From JACKCD01 sp041390905 (lineage in GTDB: Bacteria > Chloroflexota > Anaerolineae > Promineifilales > Promineifilaceae), in NCBI GenBank assembly GCA_041390905.1, contig JAWKPA010000014.1, positions 186,001 through 250,000 on the forward strand: a DNA stretch of 64,000 nt, in the 5' to 3' direction. Shown here one piece after another: positions 36,193 to 44,476 of the stretch; positions within the stretch are counted from its first letter, which is position 1, and every line of letters starts with the position of its first letter. The notes under the pieces are model-generated. The model ran no database searches, was not told the DNA's origin, and worked only from the letters and a program-made list of their open reading frames with translations. Position numbers and translations under genes: made by a program.

Positions 36193-36459
36193 ATGACAAC
36201 AGCAATGGCTATGAACAAAACAGAAATTCGCGGGATGCTGCTGGAGGCACTGGCAATGATTGCGCCAGAAGCAAACTTTGCCACACTGGCACCCGATGTC
36301 AATGTGCGCGAGGCACTGGATATTGATTCGTTTGATTTCCTCAACTTCCTGATTGAGGTGGACAGAATGCTGGGCGTGGAAACGCCGGAAGCGGATTATG
36401 GCAAATTAAACTCGCTGGATGAGATGGTGGCTTATTTTGGGGCGCGTGTGAACACATAA
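36193..36459 (+). CDS. Acyl carrier protein
   Basis: An 88-residue carrier protein (start ATG 36193, after GGAGG at 36183-36187; 36190 is also possible). The phosphopantetheine-binding motif is DSFD in REALDIDSFDFLNFLIEVDR, followed by the usual MLGVETPEADYGKLNSLDEM third-helix part. The DSL of FAS-type carriers is DSF here. Placement directly after E1/E2 suggests a carrier for an acyl group made or used by the 2-oxoacid complex; that is inference. A FAS-type synthase is not nearby. Confidence 0.85.
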   Translation: MTTAMAMNKTEIRGMLLEALAMIAPEANFATLAPDVNVREALDIDSFDFLNFLIEVDRMLGVETPEADYGKLNSLDEMVAYFGARVNT

Positions 36460-36504
36460 TATTATGTTCGGTAGCTTCAGATTATGTGAAGAAAGGAGCT
36501 GGCA

Positions 36505-36687
36505 ATGAAATACCGGGTTCATCGGCTTGAAGTAAAAAAGGATACGGCTCAGGAAAAGCTGGAGCTGTTTTTAAACCAGTTGGAAGGCGAGGTTCTGTCA
36601 ATCATTCCCTATGTCTCACCAACGTTCCAGGTCATGGGTGCGACAGCCAAAGTTGATTTTTTGCTGATTGTGGAAAAAACCAGGTAG
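36505..36687 (+). CDS. Small DUF4177-like protein
   Basis: A 60-residue protein with a strong AAAGGAGC ribosome site 7 bases ahead. It reads MKYRVHRLEVKKDTAQEKLE, then FLNQLEGEVLSIIPYVSP, then KVDFLLIVEKTR. The beta-alpha-beta-beta pattern with a terminal VEKTR is like DUF4177 proteins. Function unknown. Likely in one transcript with the ACP gene and the membrane protein gene that follows. Confidence 0.7.
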   Translation: MKYRVHRLEVKKDTAQEKLELFLNQLEGEVLSIIPYVSPTFQVMGATAKVDFLLIVEKTR

Positions 36688-36754
36688 TGGCTGCACGCAT
36701 CAAAATGGTTTGAATCATTGGGCATTCAGGGTTTGCTGGCAGAGGGGCAATAGC

Positions 36755-37096
36755 ATGACAAAACAATTCTGGGGCATCGTACCCAAAACGATATTAGGTA
36801 AGTGGTCGGTCGGGCTTATCGTTGTCATGCCAATCTTGTTTGTCATTGGCACATCATTCACAAATTCGCTGTACGCAGCAGTCCCGGCCGGTGGAACGAT
36901 TTTGGCGGATATTGCGGCACGGCCGGCTTTGGCACTCACCATGCTGGCTGGTATGGCGGCCGGCATTACCGCCTTTATCGTCGGTCTCCTGGCTCTGGTC
37001 AGGCAGAAAGAGAGGGCGCTACTGGTTTACGCCTCGACTGTGGTTGGGGCCTTGCTGCTGGTCTTTCTGGCGGGTGAATTCATCTCGCCCCATTGA
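36755..37096 (+). CDS. Small three-helix membrane protein
   Basis: A 113-residue protein from ATG 36755 with AGAGGGGC upstream. TM helices lie at about 17-35, 55-80 and 88-108. No family is recognised. The ORF continues 29 codons further upstream in frame, but that part is not hydrophobic and has no good start. Confidence 0.65.
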   Translation: MTKQFWGIVPKTILGKWSVGLIVVMPILFVIGTSFTNSLYAAVPAGGTILADIAARPALALTMLAGMAAGITAFIVGLLALVRQKERALLVYASTVVGALLLVFLAGEFISPH

Positions 37097-37215
37097 ACGG
37101 CCGTTTGCAAACCCAGCCTGGTACTTCATCAGTAAAATGCTCACATCATGGTGCCTGGTTACTAGTGGATTATTAGTAATCGTCCAGAACCAAGTTGGGC
37201 AAGAAGTTGGGATTT

Positions 37216-37410
37216 AGAAGTTCAACTTCTGAGAGAAGTTGAACTTCTGGACTGTAGATCGCTAAGATGTTGGGCAAGAAGTTCAACTTCTGAGAGAAGT
37301 TGAACTTCTGGAACTGTGTTGGACAAGAAGTTCAACTTCTGAGAGAAGTTGAACTTCTGGAACTGTGTTGGACAAGAAATTCAACTTCTTTTGAGAAGTT
37401 GAACTTCTAG
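37216..37410. repeat. Four tandem GAAGTTCAACTTC hairpins
   Basis: Units AGAAGTTCAACTTCTGAGAG plus AGAAGTTGAACTTCT start near 37216, 37277, 37326 and 37375. The last two intervals are 49 bp, with linker GGAACTGTGTTGGACA repeated. The array fills the 340-bp gap before the NmrA-like gene and ends 20 bp before its GGGAGG site. One AACGGCCGTT copy sits at about 37096. Confidence 0.9.
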
Positions 37411-37437
37411 ATCGCCAAGATTAGGGAGGTAATAAAA

Positions 37438-38343
37438 ATGATACTCGTTGTTGGTGCAAGTGGGATGTTGGGCGGGATGATTGCCCACCAACTATTAGCG
37501 CAGGGTAAACAGGTTCGGGTGCTATTGCGCCACAATTCGCCAGCGATGGCGATGGCGGCGCAGGGCATGGCAACCAACCCGCAGTCGCTGCTTGATGCCG
37601 GAGCCGAAGCCGTCTATGGGGATTTGAAGGATAGGGCGTCGCTGGACGCGGCTTGCGCAGGGGTGGAGACGGTGATCACGACGGCCAATGCGGCATTGCG
37701 TGGCGGTGAGGATACGTTTGAAACGGTAGATCGGCAGGGAACGCAGCATTTGATTGACGCAGCCAGGGCGCAAGGGGTGCAGCAGTTTATCTATATGTCG
37801 GCCAATGGCAGCGACCCGCAGCATCCGCACCCGCTGTTTAGCGCCAAGGGGGCTTGCGAGGCGTACCTGCAAGAAAGTGGCCTGACCTACACCATCCTGA
37901 AACCGGGTGTGTTTATGGAGGTGTGGATTGGCACGGTGATTGGGATGCCGCTGCAAGCACAGCAGCCGATTACGCTGATTGGGGAAGGGAAAACGAAACA
38001 TGCGTTTGTGTCTATGGGGGATGTGGCGGCGTATGCGGTAACGGCCGTTCATAACCCCGACGCCTTCAACCAAACCATCTACATCGGTGGGCCAGCCTCG
38101 TATTCATGGATCGAGGTGGTAAAGGCGGTCGAAACGGCCGTTGGGCTGCCGCTGCCCGTCAACTTTGTCGCCCCCGGCGCGCCCGTGCCGCTGCTGCCAC
38201 CAGACATGATTCCCATGATGGTCGGGCTGGAAATGGCCGATGCGTATATCGGCATGGAGCAAACAGCCGCGCTGTATAAGATTACACCAACGCCATTGGC
38301 GGCGTTTGCCCAGCGGTTTTTTGGCAATGGGCATACAGGATAA
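37438..38343 (+). CDS. NmrA-like / SDR-family NAD(P)-binding protein
   Basis: A 301-residue atypical short-chain dehydrogenase. The N-terminus MILVVGASGMLGGMIAHQLL is the GxxGxxG-type NAD(P) loop; YGDLKDRASLDAACAGVETV and QFIYMSANGSDPQHPHPLFS and the TILKPGVFMEVWIG block match NmrA-like and ubiquinone-associated NDUFA9-type proteins. GGGAGG precedes the ATG. Its TAA stop codon doubles as the target duplication of the palindromic element inserted at 38344. Confidence 0.87.
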   Translation: MILVVGASGMLGGMIAHQLLAQGKQVRVLLRHNSPAMAMAAQGMATNPQSLLDAGAEAVYGDLKDRASLDAACAGVETVITTANAALRGGEDTFETVDRQGTQHLIDAARAQGVQQFIYMSANGSDPQHPHPLFSAKGACEAYLQESGLTYTILKPGVFMEVWIGTVIGMPLQAQQPITLIGEGKTKHAFVSMGDVAAYAVTAVHNPDAFNQTIYIGGPASYSWIEVVKAVETAVGLPLPVNFVAPGAPVPLLPPDMIPMMVGLEMADAYIGMEQTAALYKITPTPLAAFAQRFFGNGHTG

Positions 38344-38518
38344 GGAACGAGAATTTTATTAGATGCAGAACTTCTCCACAGCATATGGTTGAAGTTCTGT
38401 GGGGCATTTAATCCGCGCTCCCAGGGAACGCGGATTAAATAAATTGCGGAAGAAGTTCAACTTCTTCTGAGAAGTTGAACTTCTAACATGGGCAAGTTAT
38501 TTATTTAATTCCCATTCC
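38344..38518. repeat. MITE-like GAAGTTCAACTTC element, two units joined, with TAA duplications
   Basis: The ends GGAACGAGAATTTTATTAG and AATTCCCATTCC (inverted repeats of the GGAAYGRGRATTAAATAA type) are flanked by TAA at 38341-38343 and 38519-38521. Inside, TTTAATCCGCGCTCCC next to GGGAACGCGGATTAAATAA marks the junction of two units. The related site near 40006 lacks the insert. Confidence 0.8.
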
Positions 38519-38534
38519 TAAGCGAGAGGTTGCA

Positions 38535-39936
38535 ATGAACGAGAACATCAAAATCAAACACATTTTTAGCCTTGTAGCTGTTTTGCTGCTTATTGTTGTG
38601 GTTGCTTGTCAAACAGCAACAGAAGCTGAACGGGAACCCGCTATGGAAGATCGTGCGGAGCAAACGGCCGTTATCGAAGAACCCACGGCACATCATTCCG
38701 ACAACTCCAACGGAACTTCCACCAACCGCCACATCTATCCCGCCCACGCCAACAGCCACACCGACGGCTATGCCAACTGAAGAACCGCCAGAAGTGCGAG
38801 CTGCAGAATCTATTGAACAGGGAAATGCTTATCTGGAAGCTGAAGATTGGAGCGATGCAGAAAAAGCTTTTACAGAAGCCATTTCACTCGATCCCGAAGC
38901 AGCCGAAGCCTTCCTTGGCCGTGGCTTAGCTTATAAAGAGATGCATGAGACCCGCAAAAGCCTCGAAGATCTCGATAAGGCCATAAGTCTAGATACTGAA
39001 CTCCCCTCTGCTTATCTGGCACGTAGCCAAATATATTGGGTCTTTCTGGTTAATGGCACAGAGTTCGTTCTGGATCTTTCGCCTCAAGAAATCCTTTCAC
39101 TTGTATTGGATAATTTGGATCACGCAATTGCGCTTGATGATAAAAATGTTGAGGCATACGTGTTACGTGGGTCATTACTCCTAGCCCTAGAAGAGTTTGA
39201 TGCTGCTCTTGCTGATTTTAATCAAATCATTGCACTTGAGCCTGAGTTCCCACTTGCCTATGCGCGACGTGGTTTCATCTTTGAAAAAAGGGGTGAGATA
39301 GAGGCCGCATTGCAGGATTATGATCGAGCTTTGATGCTTGGCTTAGAGCCTGACGATCAGAAAGAGATTGCAGTGCGAGTAGCCACGTTACGCAGGGAAC
39401 CTCAACCCGGAGATGTCGTTTCGGGACAAATGGTGCATATGGGATCGTATGAGGTTATGGCTCCTACCGATGGCGTGTGGACAAGCGAAATTGGAGATGG
39501 TGATCAGCTTGTCTTGACAAGAGGATGGCCTGATGATGGCTCCAAAGTTGATCTGTCACCTAGTTGGGTTGCACAGCCTTGGGACGGCATAACGGCCGAG
39601 GCTGTTGCTGAGGATTATAGAGCTTGGGAATTAGACAACATGTTTCGTAGCGTGACAACGGCATATGAACTTACCAATGTTGAACAAGGAGAGCATGTTG
39701 TTGGGGAACGGTTATTCTACTATATGTCCTATACGTTCGTGTTCAATGAGGAAGAAGCCGGTCAAGCTCTCACAATTGATGCTGTTCTTTACCTTTACTT
39801 TCCAGAAGAGTTTGCTGAAACTTATGCGTTCTATCGGATTTTGTTTAGCGATATGTATGTGCCTGGACAAAGCCATATGCCATTGACCCAAGGAGAAATT
39901 GATGCTTTCTTAGCCAGTTTTGTTGTCCTTGAGTAA
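38535..39936 (+). pseudogene. TPR lipoprotein gene split by a frameshift
   Basis: The first frame gives MNENIKIKHIFSLVAVLLLI and the lipobox VVVAC. It then loses sense near 38690-38715 (ending at 38780), while the frame shifted by one base continues with a Pro/Thr linker (PTATSIPPTPTATPTAMPTE), TPR repeats (AYLEAEDWSDAEKAFTEAIS and three more) and a 150-residue C-terminal domain to 39936. The two halves together make a normal anchored TPR lipoprotein, so either there is a one-base indel in the genome or a sequencing error. An AACGGCCGTT copy lies just before the shift, at about 38666. Confidence 0.8.
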
Positions 39937-39964
39937 TGATGCTTGGATCTTACCTGGGGTGTGG

Positions 39965-40008
39965 CCGCGTTTGCCCAACGGTTTTTTGGCAAGGGACATA
40001 CAGGATAA
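39965..40008 (+). pseudogene. Duplicated 3' end of the NmrA-like gene
   Basis: The sequence encodes AFAQRFFGKGHTG and a stop, against AFAQRFFGNGHTG at the end of the intact gene (38302-38343). It is followed directly by ACGAGAGGTTGCAATGAACG, which matches the leader of the TPR lipoprotein gene. It is a remnant of a tandem duplication. Confidence 0.8.
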
Positions 40009-40021
40009 ACGAGAGGTTGCA

Positions 40022-40210
40022 ATGAACGAGAAGATGAAAGTTGTGAAAAAGAAGAAGAAGGGGAAGAAAACGGCCGTTTCTGAACTCCCCCTGGCCGTCA
40101 TTGCCCACATGCCACCGCTGAAAAAGGTGGATGTACCCTGCTATCTGGAGGAAGTGGACATTGAGGCTTTGGTGAAGGAGGGGGAGAAGGAGGGAAAAAC
40201 GGCCGTTTAA
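40022..40210 (+). CDS. Small lysine-rich protein
   Basis: A 62-residue protein starting MNEKMKVVKKKKKGKKTAVS, with AGAGG upstream, followed by LAVIAHMPPLKKVDVPCYLE and DIEALVKEGEKEGKTAV. The basic head and acidic middle suggest nucleic-acid or partner binding, but no family is recognised. The TAA stop and the last codons come from an AACGGCCGTTTAA copy, and a second copy encodes TAV near the front. Confidence 0.55.
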   Translation: MNEKMKVVKKKKKGKKTAVSELPLAVIAHMPPLKKVDVPCYLEEVDIEALVKEGEKEGKTAV

Positions 40211-40274
40211 CCCATCAGCCCTTTTGATGTTGACATGGTGAACAAACGGCCGTTTCATCCTTCCACTTGGGATG

Positions 40275-41216
40275 TCATTTTTGCCGATACCCGTGGGCAG
40301 TGGCAACGGCCGTTTTTACATTCTCCCAATCCACATCATTCGGCAGGGTGCAGTCCGCCGCCAGGAAGAATTTGTCCGGTGCCTGTTGCAGAACGCGCTC
40401 TACTTCTTGCTGCACGTCGGCCGGGCTGCCGGTGGCGATGATGCCTTTGCGGTCGAGGCCACCCATAAACGGCCGTTTAAACAGCTCCGCAATCTTCTGC
40501 CCCGCCAGCACCTCGCCCCCAACCCGCTGGTTGACGTTCACCACGTGTCCCGGATAATCCAGAAACGGGGTCAGGTCGTCATAGTCATAGGCATAGTCGC
40601 AAACGTGCAAAACGTTGAACAGACATTTCTGATTGATCTCCTCCATCAGCAGCAGGTCGGCCGGCTTGATGCAGTCAGTAAACACCGAACTGCCGCCAAA
40701 CCGATCCCGCTCGCCCCCTTGCGTTGAGGTGTAAAAACCATCCACGCCCAGACGGATACACGCCCGGACAAAGTTCAGCAAACTTTCGGCCGCAATCTCA
40801 ATCCCCTTCTTAGCCTGGTCTAGATTTTCCCGCAGATGCTGCTCAATGAGCATATTGCTGGCCTGGCGGGCGCACATAAACGGCGAATAGAGCGTCACAA
40901 TAACGACGGCCTCGCTTTTGGCCGCCTTCACCAGCCCCTCCACCGCCGCCAACTGCGGCTGGAAAAACTCCTCCGTCAGCAGCGGCAGCTTGCCCCAATC
41001 GCCCGGCTTTTGAATGTCGGGCTGGTAGGGAAACTTGATTTCGTACTGGATCTTGACCACATCCATGTCGGTGTAGCGAAAATATTCCAGATGTTTGTCC
41101 ACCGCCGCCTGCCCAAAATGGAAGCGGGGGTCAAAGTGAATAAAAAAGCCGGCCGGAACCACTTCCTGCGGCTTGTCGGCATCCAGCAAACTTAAAACCA
41201 ACTCTCTTTTATTCAT
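40275..41216 (-). CDS. Uroporphyrinogen decarboxylase (URO-D) family protein
   Basis: A 313-residue protein with the URO-D fold: MNKRELVLSLLDADKPQEVV, VPAGFFIHFDPRFHFG, the substrate-channel-like VIVTLYSPFMCARQASN and HVCDYAYDYDDLTPFLDYPG. RELVLSLLDAD differs from true HemE openings and the catalytic FGGR-type signature is not seen, so it is more likely one of the methyltransferase-like or uncharacterised URO-D relatives. The start ATG 41216 best fits the GGAGA ribosome site among three adjacent ATGs. Confidence 0.75.
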   Translation of the reverse strand: MNKRELVLSLLDADKPQEVVPAGFFIHFDPRFHFGQAAVDKHLEYFRYTDMDVVKIQYEIKFPYQPDIQKPGDWGKLPLLTEEFFQPQLAAVEGLVKAAKSEAVVIVTLYSPFMCARQASNMLIEQHLRENLDQAKKGIEIAAESLLNFVRACIRLGVDGFYTSTQGGERDRFGGSSVFTDCIKPADLLLMEEINQKCLFNVLHVCDYAYDYDDLTPFLDYPGHVVNVNQRVGGEVLAGQKIAELFKRPFMGGLDRKGIIATGSPADVQQEVERVLQQAPDKFFLAADCTLPNDVDWENVKTAVATAHGYRQK

Positions 41217-41257
41217 CATCATTCTCCATCATTTCACACAAGTAATATCAATCGCAA

Positions 41258-41956
41258 CTACCAAACCCCCGGCAGCAGCCGATACCGCACCTGCCGGGCA
41301 TATTCAGCGTAGCCCACCAGCTCCCCCTGCAACGTTTGGTCCTCCAACCACGTGCGAATGACAAGCGCAATGGTTAGCAAGACGGCGGGGACAAACGCCC
41401 AGGCTGAATCCAGAACAACGGGCATGGTGAAATAGGTCACAACAGCACCAGCATAGCCGGGGTGGCGCACCCAGCGATAGGGACCAGTGGAAACAACGTG
41501 ATGGCCGCGTTCGGTTTGAATTCGCACCAGCCCGGAGAAGAAGCGGTTTGCCAGCATGGCCCAGGTGCCAAAGGCATAGCCAGCCACGATCAGCAGCAAG
41601 GCTACAATTTTGAGCGGCATACTAAAGCCGGCCGACCAGCCAAAACGCACATCCAGCCCAGCCACCAGCAGCAGCACCGCCCCGCCCAAAGCCACAATCG
41701 GTGCCAACACCTTGTCCCACGACTTCGCATTTTCCTGCTCCAGCGAATGGGCGCGTTCAGCCAGCAGGTCGGGGTGACGCTGTGCCACCAGCAGGCGGCT
41801 GATGACAAAGCCGAGGGCATAGACCACGCCAAACACCCACGCTTCCCACCAATTCCACCGCCCGGAAACCAGCAGCGGCAGGAAGGGGATGAGGATGACC
41901 ACAATGACCAGTTGGATCACAACACGGGGCGAAAACAGTTGCTTTTGTTCGTCCAT
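41258..41956 (-). CDS. Isoprenylcysteine carboxyl methyltransferase (ICMT)-like membrane protein
   Basis: A 232-residue integral membrane protein from ATG 41956 (AAGGTGGG upstream). Helices run at about 13-31, 40-58, 90-110, 118-140 and 170-195. The signature GPYRWVRHPGYAGAVVTYF with the later LEDQTLQGELVGYAEYARQV and RYRLLPGVW matches ICMT/PEMT-like methyltransferases that bind SAM at the membrane. The substrate is probably a lipid or small isoprenoid thiol. Confidence 0.85.
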   Translation of the reverse strand: MDEQKQLFSPRVVIQLVIVVILIPFLPLLVSGRWNWWEAWVFGVVYALGFVISRLLVAQRHPDLLAERAHSLEQENAKSWDKVLAPIVALGGAVLLLVAGLDVRFGWSAGFSMPLKIVALLLIVAGYAFGTWAMLANRFFSGLVRIQTERGHHVVSTGPYRWVRHPGYAGAVVTYFTMPVVLDSAWAFVPAVLLTIALVIRTWLEDQTLQGELVGYAEYARQVRYRLLPGVW

Positions 41957-42109
41957 TTCCCACCTTGGCTCCCCAATAAACAAACCCGTATGGGAAGCAT
42001 ACGCTTTTTGGGGGCTAACCAAAACTGATCTTTATCCGCTCCTGACGTGATATTGCTCACTTATAAACGGCCGTTTTTTCCGCTAATCTATCAATTGGGA
42101 GTGTGTATC

Positions 42110-42268
42110 ATGGACGAAACAGATTCACTCAAAAAGAAACCAAAACGACAAAAAGGGAAAAAAGAAAAAAAGCTGCTGCAAGAGGCCGAGCGCGAAAAAC
42201 ACCACGCCAAAAAGAAGAAAAAAGAAAAGCGCAAGGAAACGCACAAAGAAGGAAAACGCGACCGTTAA
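42110..42268 (+). CDS. Very small lysine-rich protein
   Basis: A 52-residue strongly basic protein: MDETDSLKKKPKRQKGKKEK then long K/E runs ending KEGKRDR. GGGAG lies upstream. The composition resembles histone-like or ribosome-binding tails, and it may be like the protein at 40022. It is either a true small gene or a low-complexity coincidence. Confidence 0.45.
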   Translation: MDETDSLKKKPKRQKGKKEKKLLQEAEREKHHAKKKKKEKRKETHKEGKRDR

Positions 42269-42288
42269 CAGCTTAACAGGAAAAGAAA

Positions 42289-42384
42289 ATAGATGCGCGG
42301 ATAACGCGGATCAAAGCGGATTTTCGCGGATGAAGACAAAAATCCGTGTAAATCCGGCCACATCCGCGTCATCCGCGATGCTGT
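42289..42384. repeat. CGCGGAT-type inverted repeat
   Basis: ATGCGCGGATAACGCGGATC and TTCGCGGATGAAGACAAA are followed by the complementary AAATCCGTGTAAATCC and ACATCCGCGTCATCCGCGAT. Copies recur near 5815, 26497 and 54442. Confidence 0.7.
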
Positions 42385-42406
42385 TCTGACTTCTCCGAAT
42401 CTCTCC

Positions 42407-43087
42407 TCACATACCTGCATCCACAATACGGCCGTCGCGCATTTTGATGACCCGCCGGGCAAACGAAATAACCTGCTCATCATGGGTGGCGAAGACAAAC
42501 GCCGTTCCCGTTTCTTCGTTCAGCCGCTGCATAATCTCCATCGCCTGCTGACCGTTGGCCGTATCCAGATTGGCCGTCGGCTCATCAGCCAGCACCAGCG
42601 ATGGCTGTGTTGCCAGTGCCCGCGCAATGGCAACCCGCTGCTGCTGCCCCCCGCTCAACTGGTCAGGCCGGTGGTTAACGCGGTCGGTTAACCCGACGGC
42701 ATCCAGCAGCGACATGGTTCGACGCTTGCGCTCATCGGCCACAATGCCATTAAGCAACAGCGGCAGTTCCACATTTTCATAGGCCGACAGCACCGGCACC
42801 AGGGCAAAAAACTGGAAGACAAAGCCAATCTCCTCACGCCGCAAATCGGCCTGCCGGTTGGCACTCAGTTGGCTCACGCTATGGCCGTTGATTTTCACCA
42901 CGCCGCTGTTGGGCTTGTCAAGACACCCCATCATTTGCAGCATCGTCGTCTTGCCAGAGCCAGATGGGCCAACAATGGCGGCAAATTCTCCCTTTTCAAT
43001 CGTCAAGGAAACGTTATCCAGAGCGCGTGTTTCCACTTCGCCCAGGGTGTATATTTTTGTTACATTCTCCAGCTCAATAACAGACAT
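42407..43087 (-). CDS. ABC transporter ATP-binding protein (MacB/LolD type)
   Basis: A 226-residue ATPase. Walker A is GPSGSGKTTMLQMMG, the LSGGQQQRVAIARAL signature and Walker B PSLVLADEPTANLD are intact, and the H-loop is ATHDEQV. LNRPDQL-type features (VNHRPDQLSGG) place it in the LolD/MacB/FtsE class. With the two permeases just upstream on the same strand, it forms a lipoprotein or peptide exporter/mechanotransducer set. Confidence 0.94.
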   Translation of the reverse strand: MSVIELENVTKIYTLGEVETRALDNVSLTIEKGEFAAIVGPSGSGKTTMLQMMGCLDKPNSGVVKINGHSVSQLSANRQADLRREEIGFVFQFFALVPVLSAYENVELPLLLNGIVADERKRRTMSLLDAVGLTDRVNHRPDQLSGGQQQRVAIARALATQPSLVLADEPTANLDTANGQQAMEIMQRLNEETGTAFVFATHDEQVISFARRVIKMRDGRIVDAGM

Positions 43088-43104
43088 GTCTAACTCTCTT
43101 TATG

Positions 43105-43155
43105 CAATGTCATTCCGAACGGAGTCTTGGGAGTCAGGAATCTTATTCGCTCCAA
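43105..43155. repeat. GTCATTCCGA half repeat
   Basis: ATGTCATTCCGAACGGAGTC and AGGAATCTTATTCGC words lie between the ATPase and permease genes, like part of the element at 14191. Confidence 0.45.
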
Positions 43156-43161
43156 GAACAG

Positions 43162-44391
43162 CTACAGGGTATGCAATGCCTGAACGGGTTCCAGTTTGGC
43201 GGCAAAGCGGGCAGGATAAAGGGAGACAAGGGTGACGATGGCAAACAAAAACAGTGCCAGTACAAAAGCCTGGCCGGGGGCAAACACGGGGTACATTTTG
43301 CTGCCCAGTGCCATTCCTTCCACGGCTGATGCAGCCCCATTACCAATATCAATGCCAACGGTGGCTAACCAGGAAACAATGCCAGAGCCGAAGATGAACC
43401 CAACGGCCGTTCCTGCCAACGCCAAAATCATCGCCTCAAACAACACCATCACCATAATCTGCCGCCCCTTCATCCCCAACGCCGCCAAAATCCCCATTTC
43501 CCGCGTCCGTTCAAACACCGACATCAGCAGCGTATTGGCAATCAGCACCGCCACCACCAAAATCACGATGGTGTAGATCATATAATAGAAGCCCAGCCCC
43601 GTTTGCATCAGCTCCAGGAAGATGCCGTTTAATTCCTGCCAGGGCAGCACCTTGATACCTGGCTGCTGCAACGCCGCCGCCACGCTGTCGGTATCTTCCT
43701 GGTTGTGCAGCATCACAATGAGCGTGCTGGCGCGGTCGCCGGTGCGGGCAAAGGCCTGGGCTTGCGCCAGGGGCATGACCACGGTGTTTTGGTCATAGCT
43801 GGGGATGCCGGTGTCGAACAGCCCGGCCACGGTAAAGATCGCCTCGTCCAGCCCACCGTCGGCTGTGCCGATGGCCAGGCTGACGCGCTGCCCCACGCCA
43901 ATGCCCATTTCTTCGGCCAAATTGCTGCCCAGCAAAATCTGGCCGCGACTGTCGGGCGCAAGGTAGCTGCCGCCCACGATGCCGTCACGAATGGGGGCGT
44001 GAAAAACGGCCGTTGTGTCAATCCCCGTCACCTGAAGACCGGCTGATTCCCGGCTGGTGCTTAAAATGCCGCTCATCCACAAAATGGGAGCCACCGACTC
44101 CACCTGCGGCATGGCCTGCACCTGCACCGCCAGCGTTTGGCTATCCGGCAGCAAATCTTTCGCCAGCAAACTCAGTTTCTCCACCTCATACGACTCAGCG
44201 CGAAGCTGCAAATGACCGGTGTTGAGCCGAATATTTTCCCGCAGCGCCCCCTGCGTCACGCCGGAAAACATGCCGCTCATCATAATCAGCACCATCATCC
44301 CCAGCGCCACCGCCAGCATCGTCAACACCGTGCGCCGCCGATTCCGCACTAGGTCACGATAAGCAATTACCCAGAATTTTGTGAGTGCCAT
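43162..44391 (-). CDS. FtsX-like ABC transporter permease
   Basis: A 409-residue permease of the MacB/LolCE class. One TM at about 18-45 (RRRTVLTMLAVALGMMVLIM), a large extracytoplasmic domain of about 220 residues, then three TMs with the FtsX motif VFERTREMGILAALGMKGRQ. It follows the other permease (44477) and precedes the ATPase. The AACGGCCGTT copies here are read as TAV. Confidence 0.92.
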   Translation of the reverse strand: MALTKFWVIAYRDLVRNRRRTVLTMLAVALGMMVLIMMSGMFSGVTQGALRENIRLNTGHLQLRAESYEVEKLSLLAKDLLPDSQTLAVQVQAMPQVESVAPILWMSGILSTSRESAGLQVTGIDTTAVFHAPIRDGIVGGSYLAPDSRGQILLGSNLAEEMGIGVGQRVSLAIGTADGGLDEAIFTVAGLFDTGIPSYDQNTVVMPLAQAQAFARTGDRASTLIVMLHNQEDTDSVAAALQQPGIKVLPWQELNGIFLELMQTGLGFYYMIYTIVILVVAVLIANTLLMSVFERTREMGILAALGMKGRQIMVMVLFEAMILALAGTAVGFIFGSGIVSWLATVGIDIGNGAASAVEGMALGSKMYPVFAPGQAFVLALFLFAIVTLVSLYPARFAAKLEPVQALHTL

Positions 44392-44476
44392 GGTTTATAT
44401 CCGTTTCTCCCTCTCGTTTTTCGCCGTGAACGGGTATTGCGTATCCCTTACGCAATACGCAATACACAACAGCTTC

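Noticed and set aside
37216..37410. Possible CRISPR array
   Set aside because: Only four units, and each is a long palindrome with near-identical linkers rather than unique spacers; no cas genes are near.
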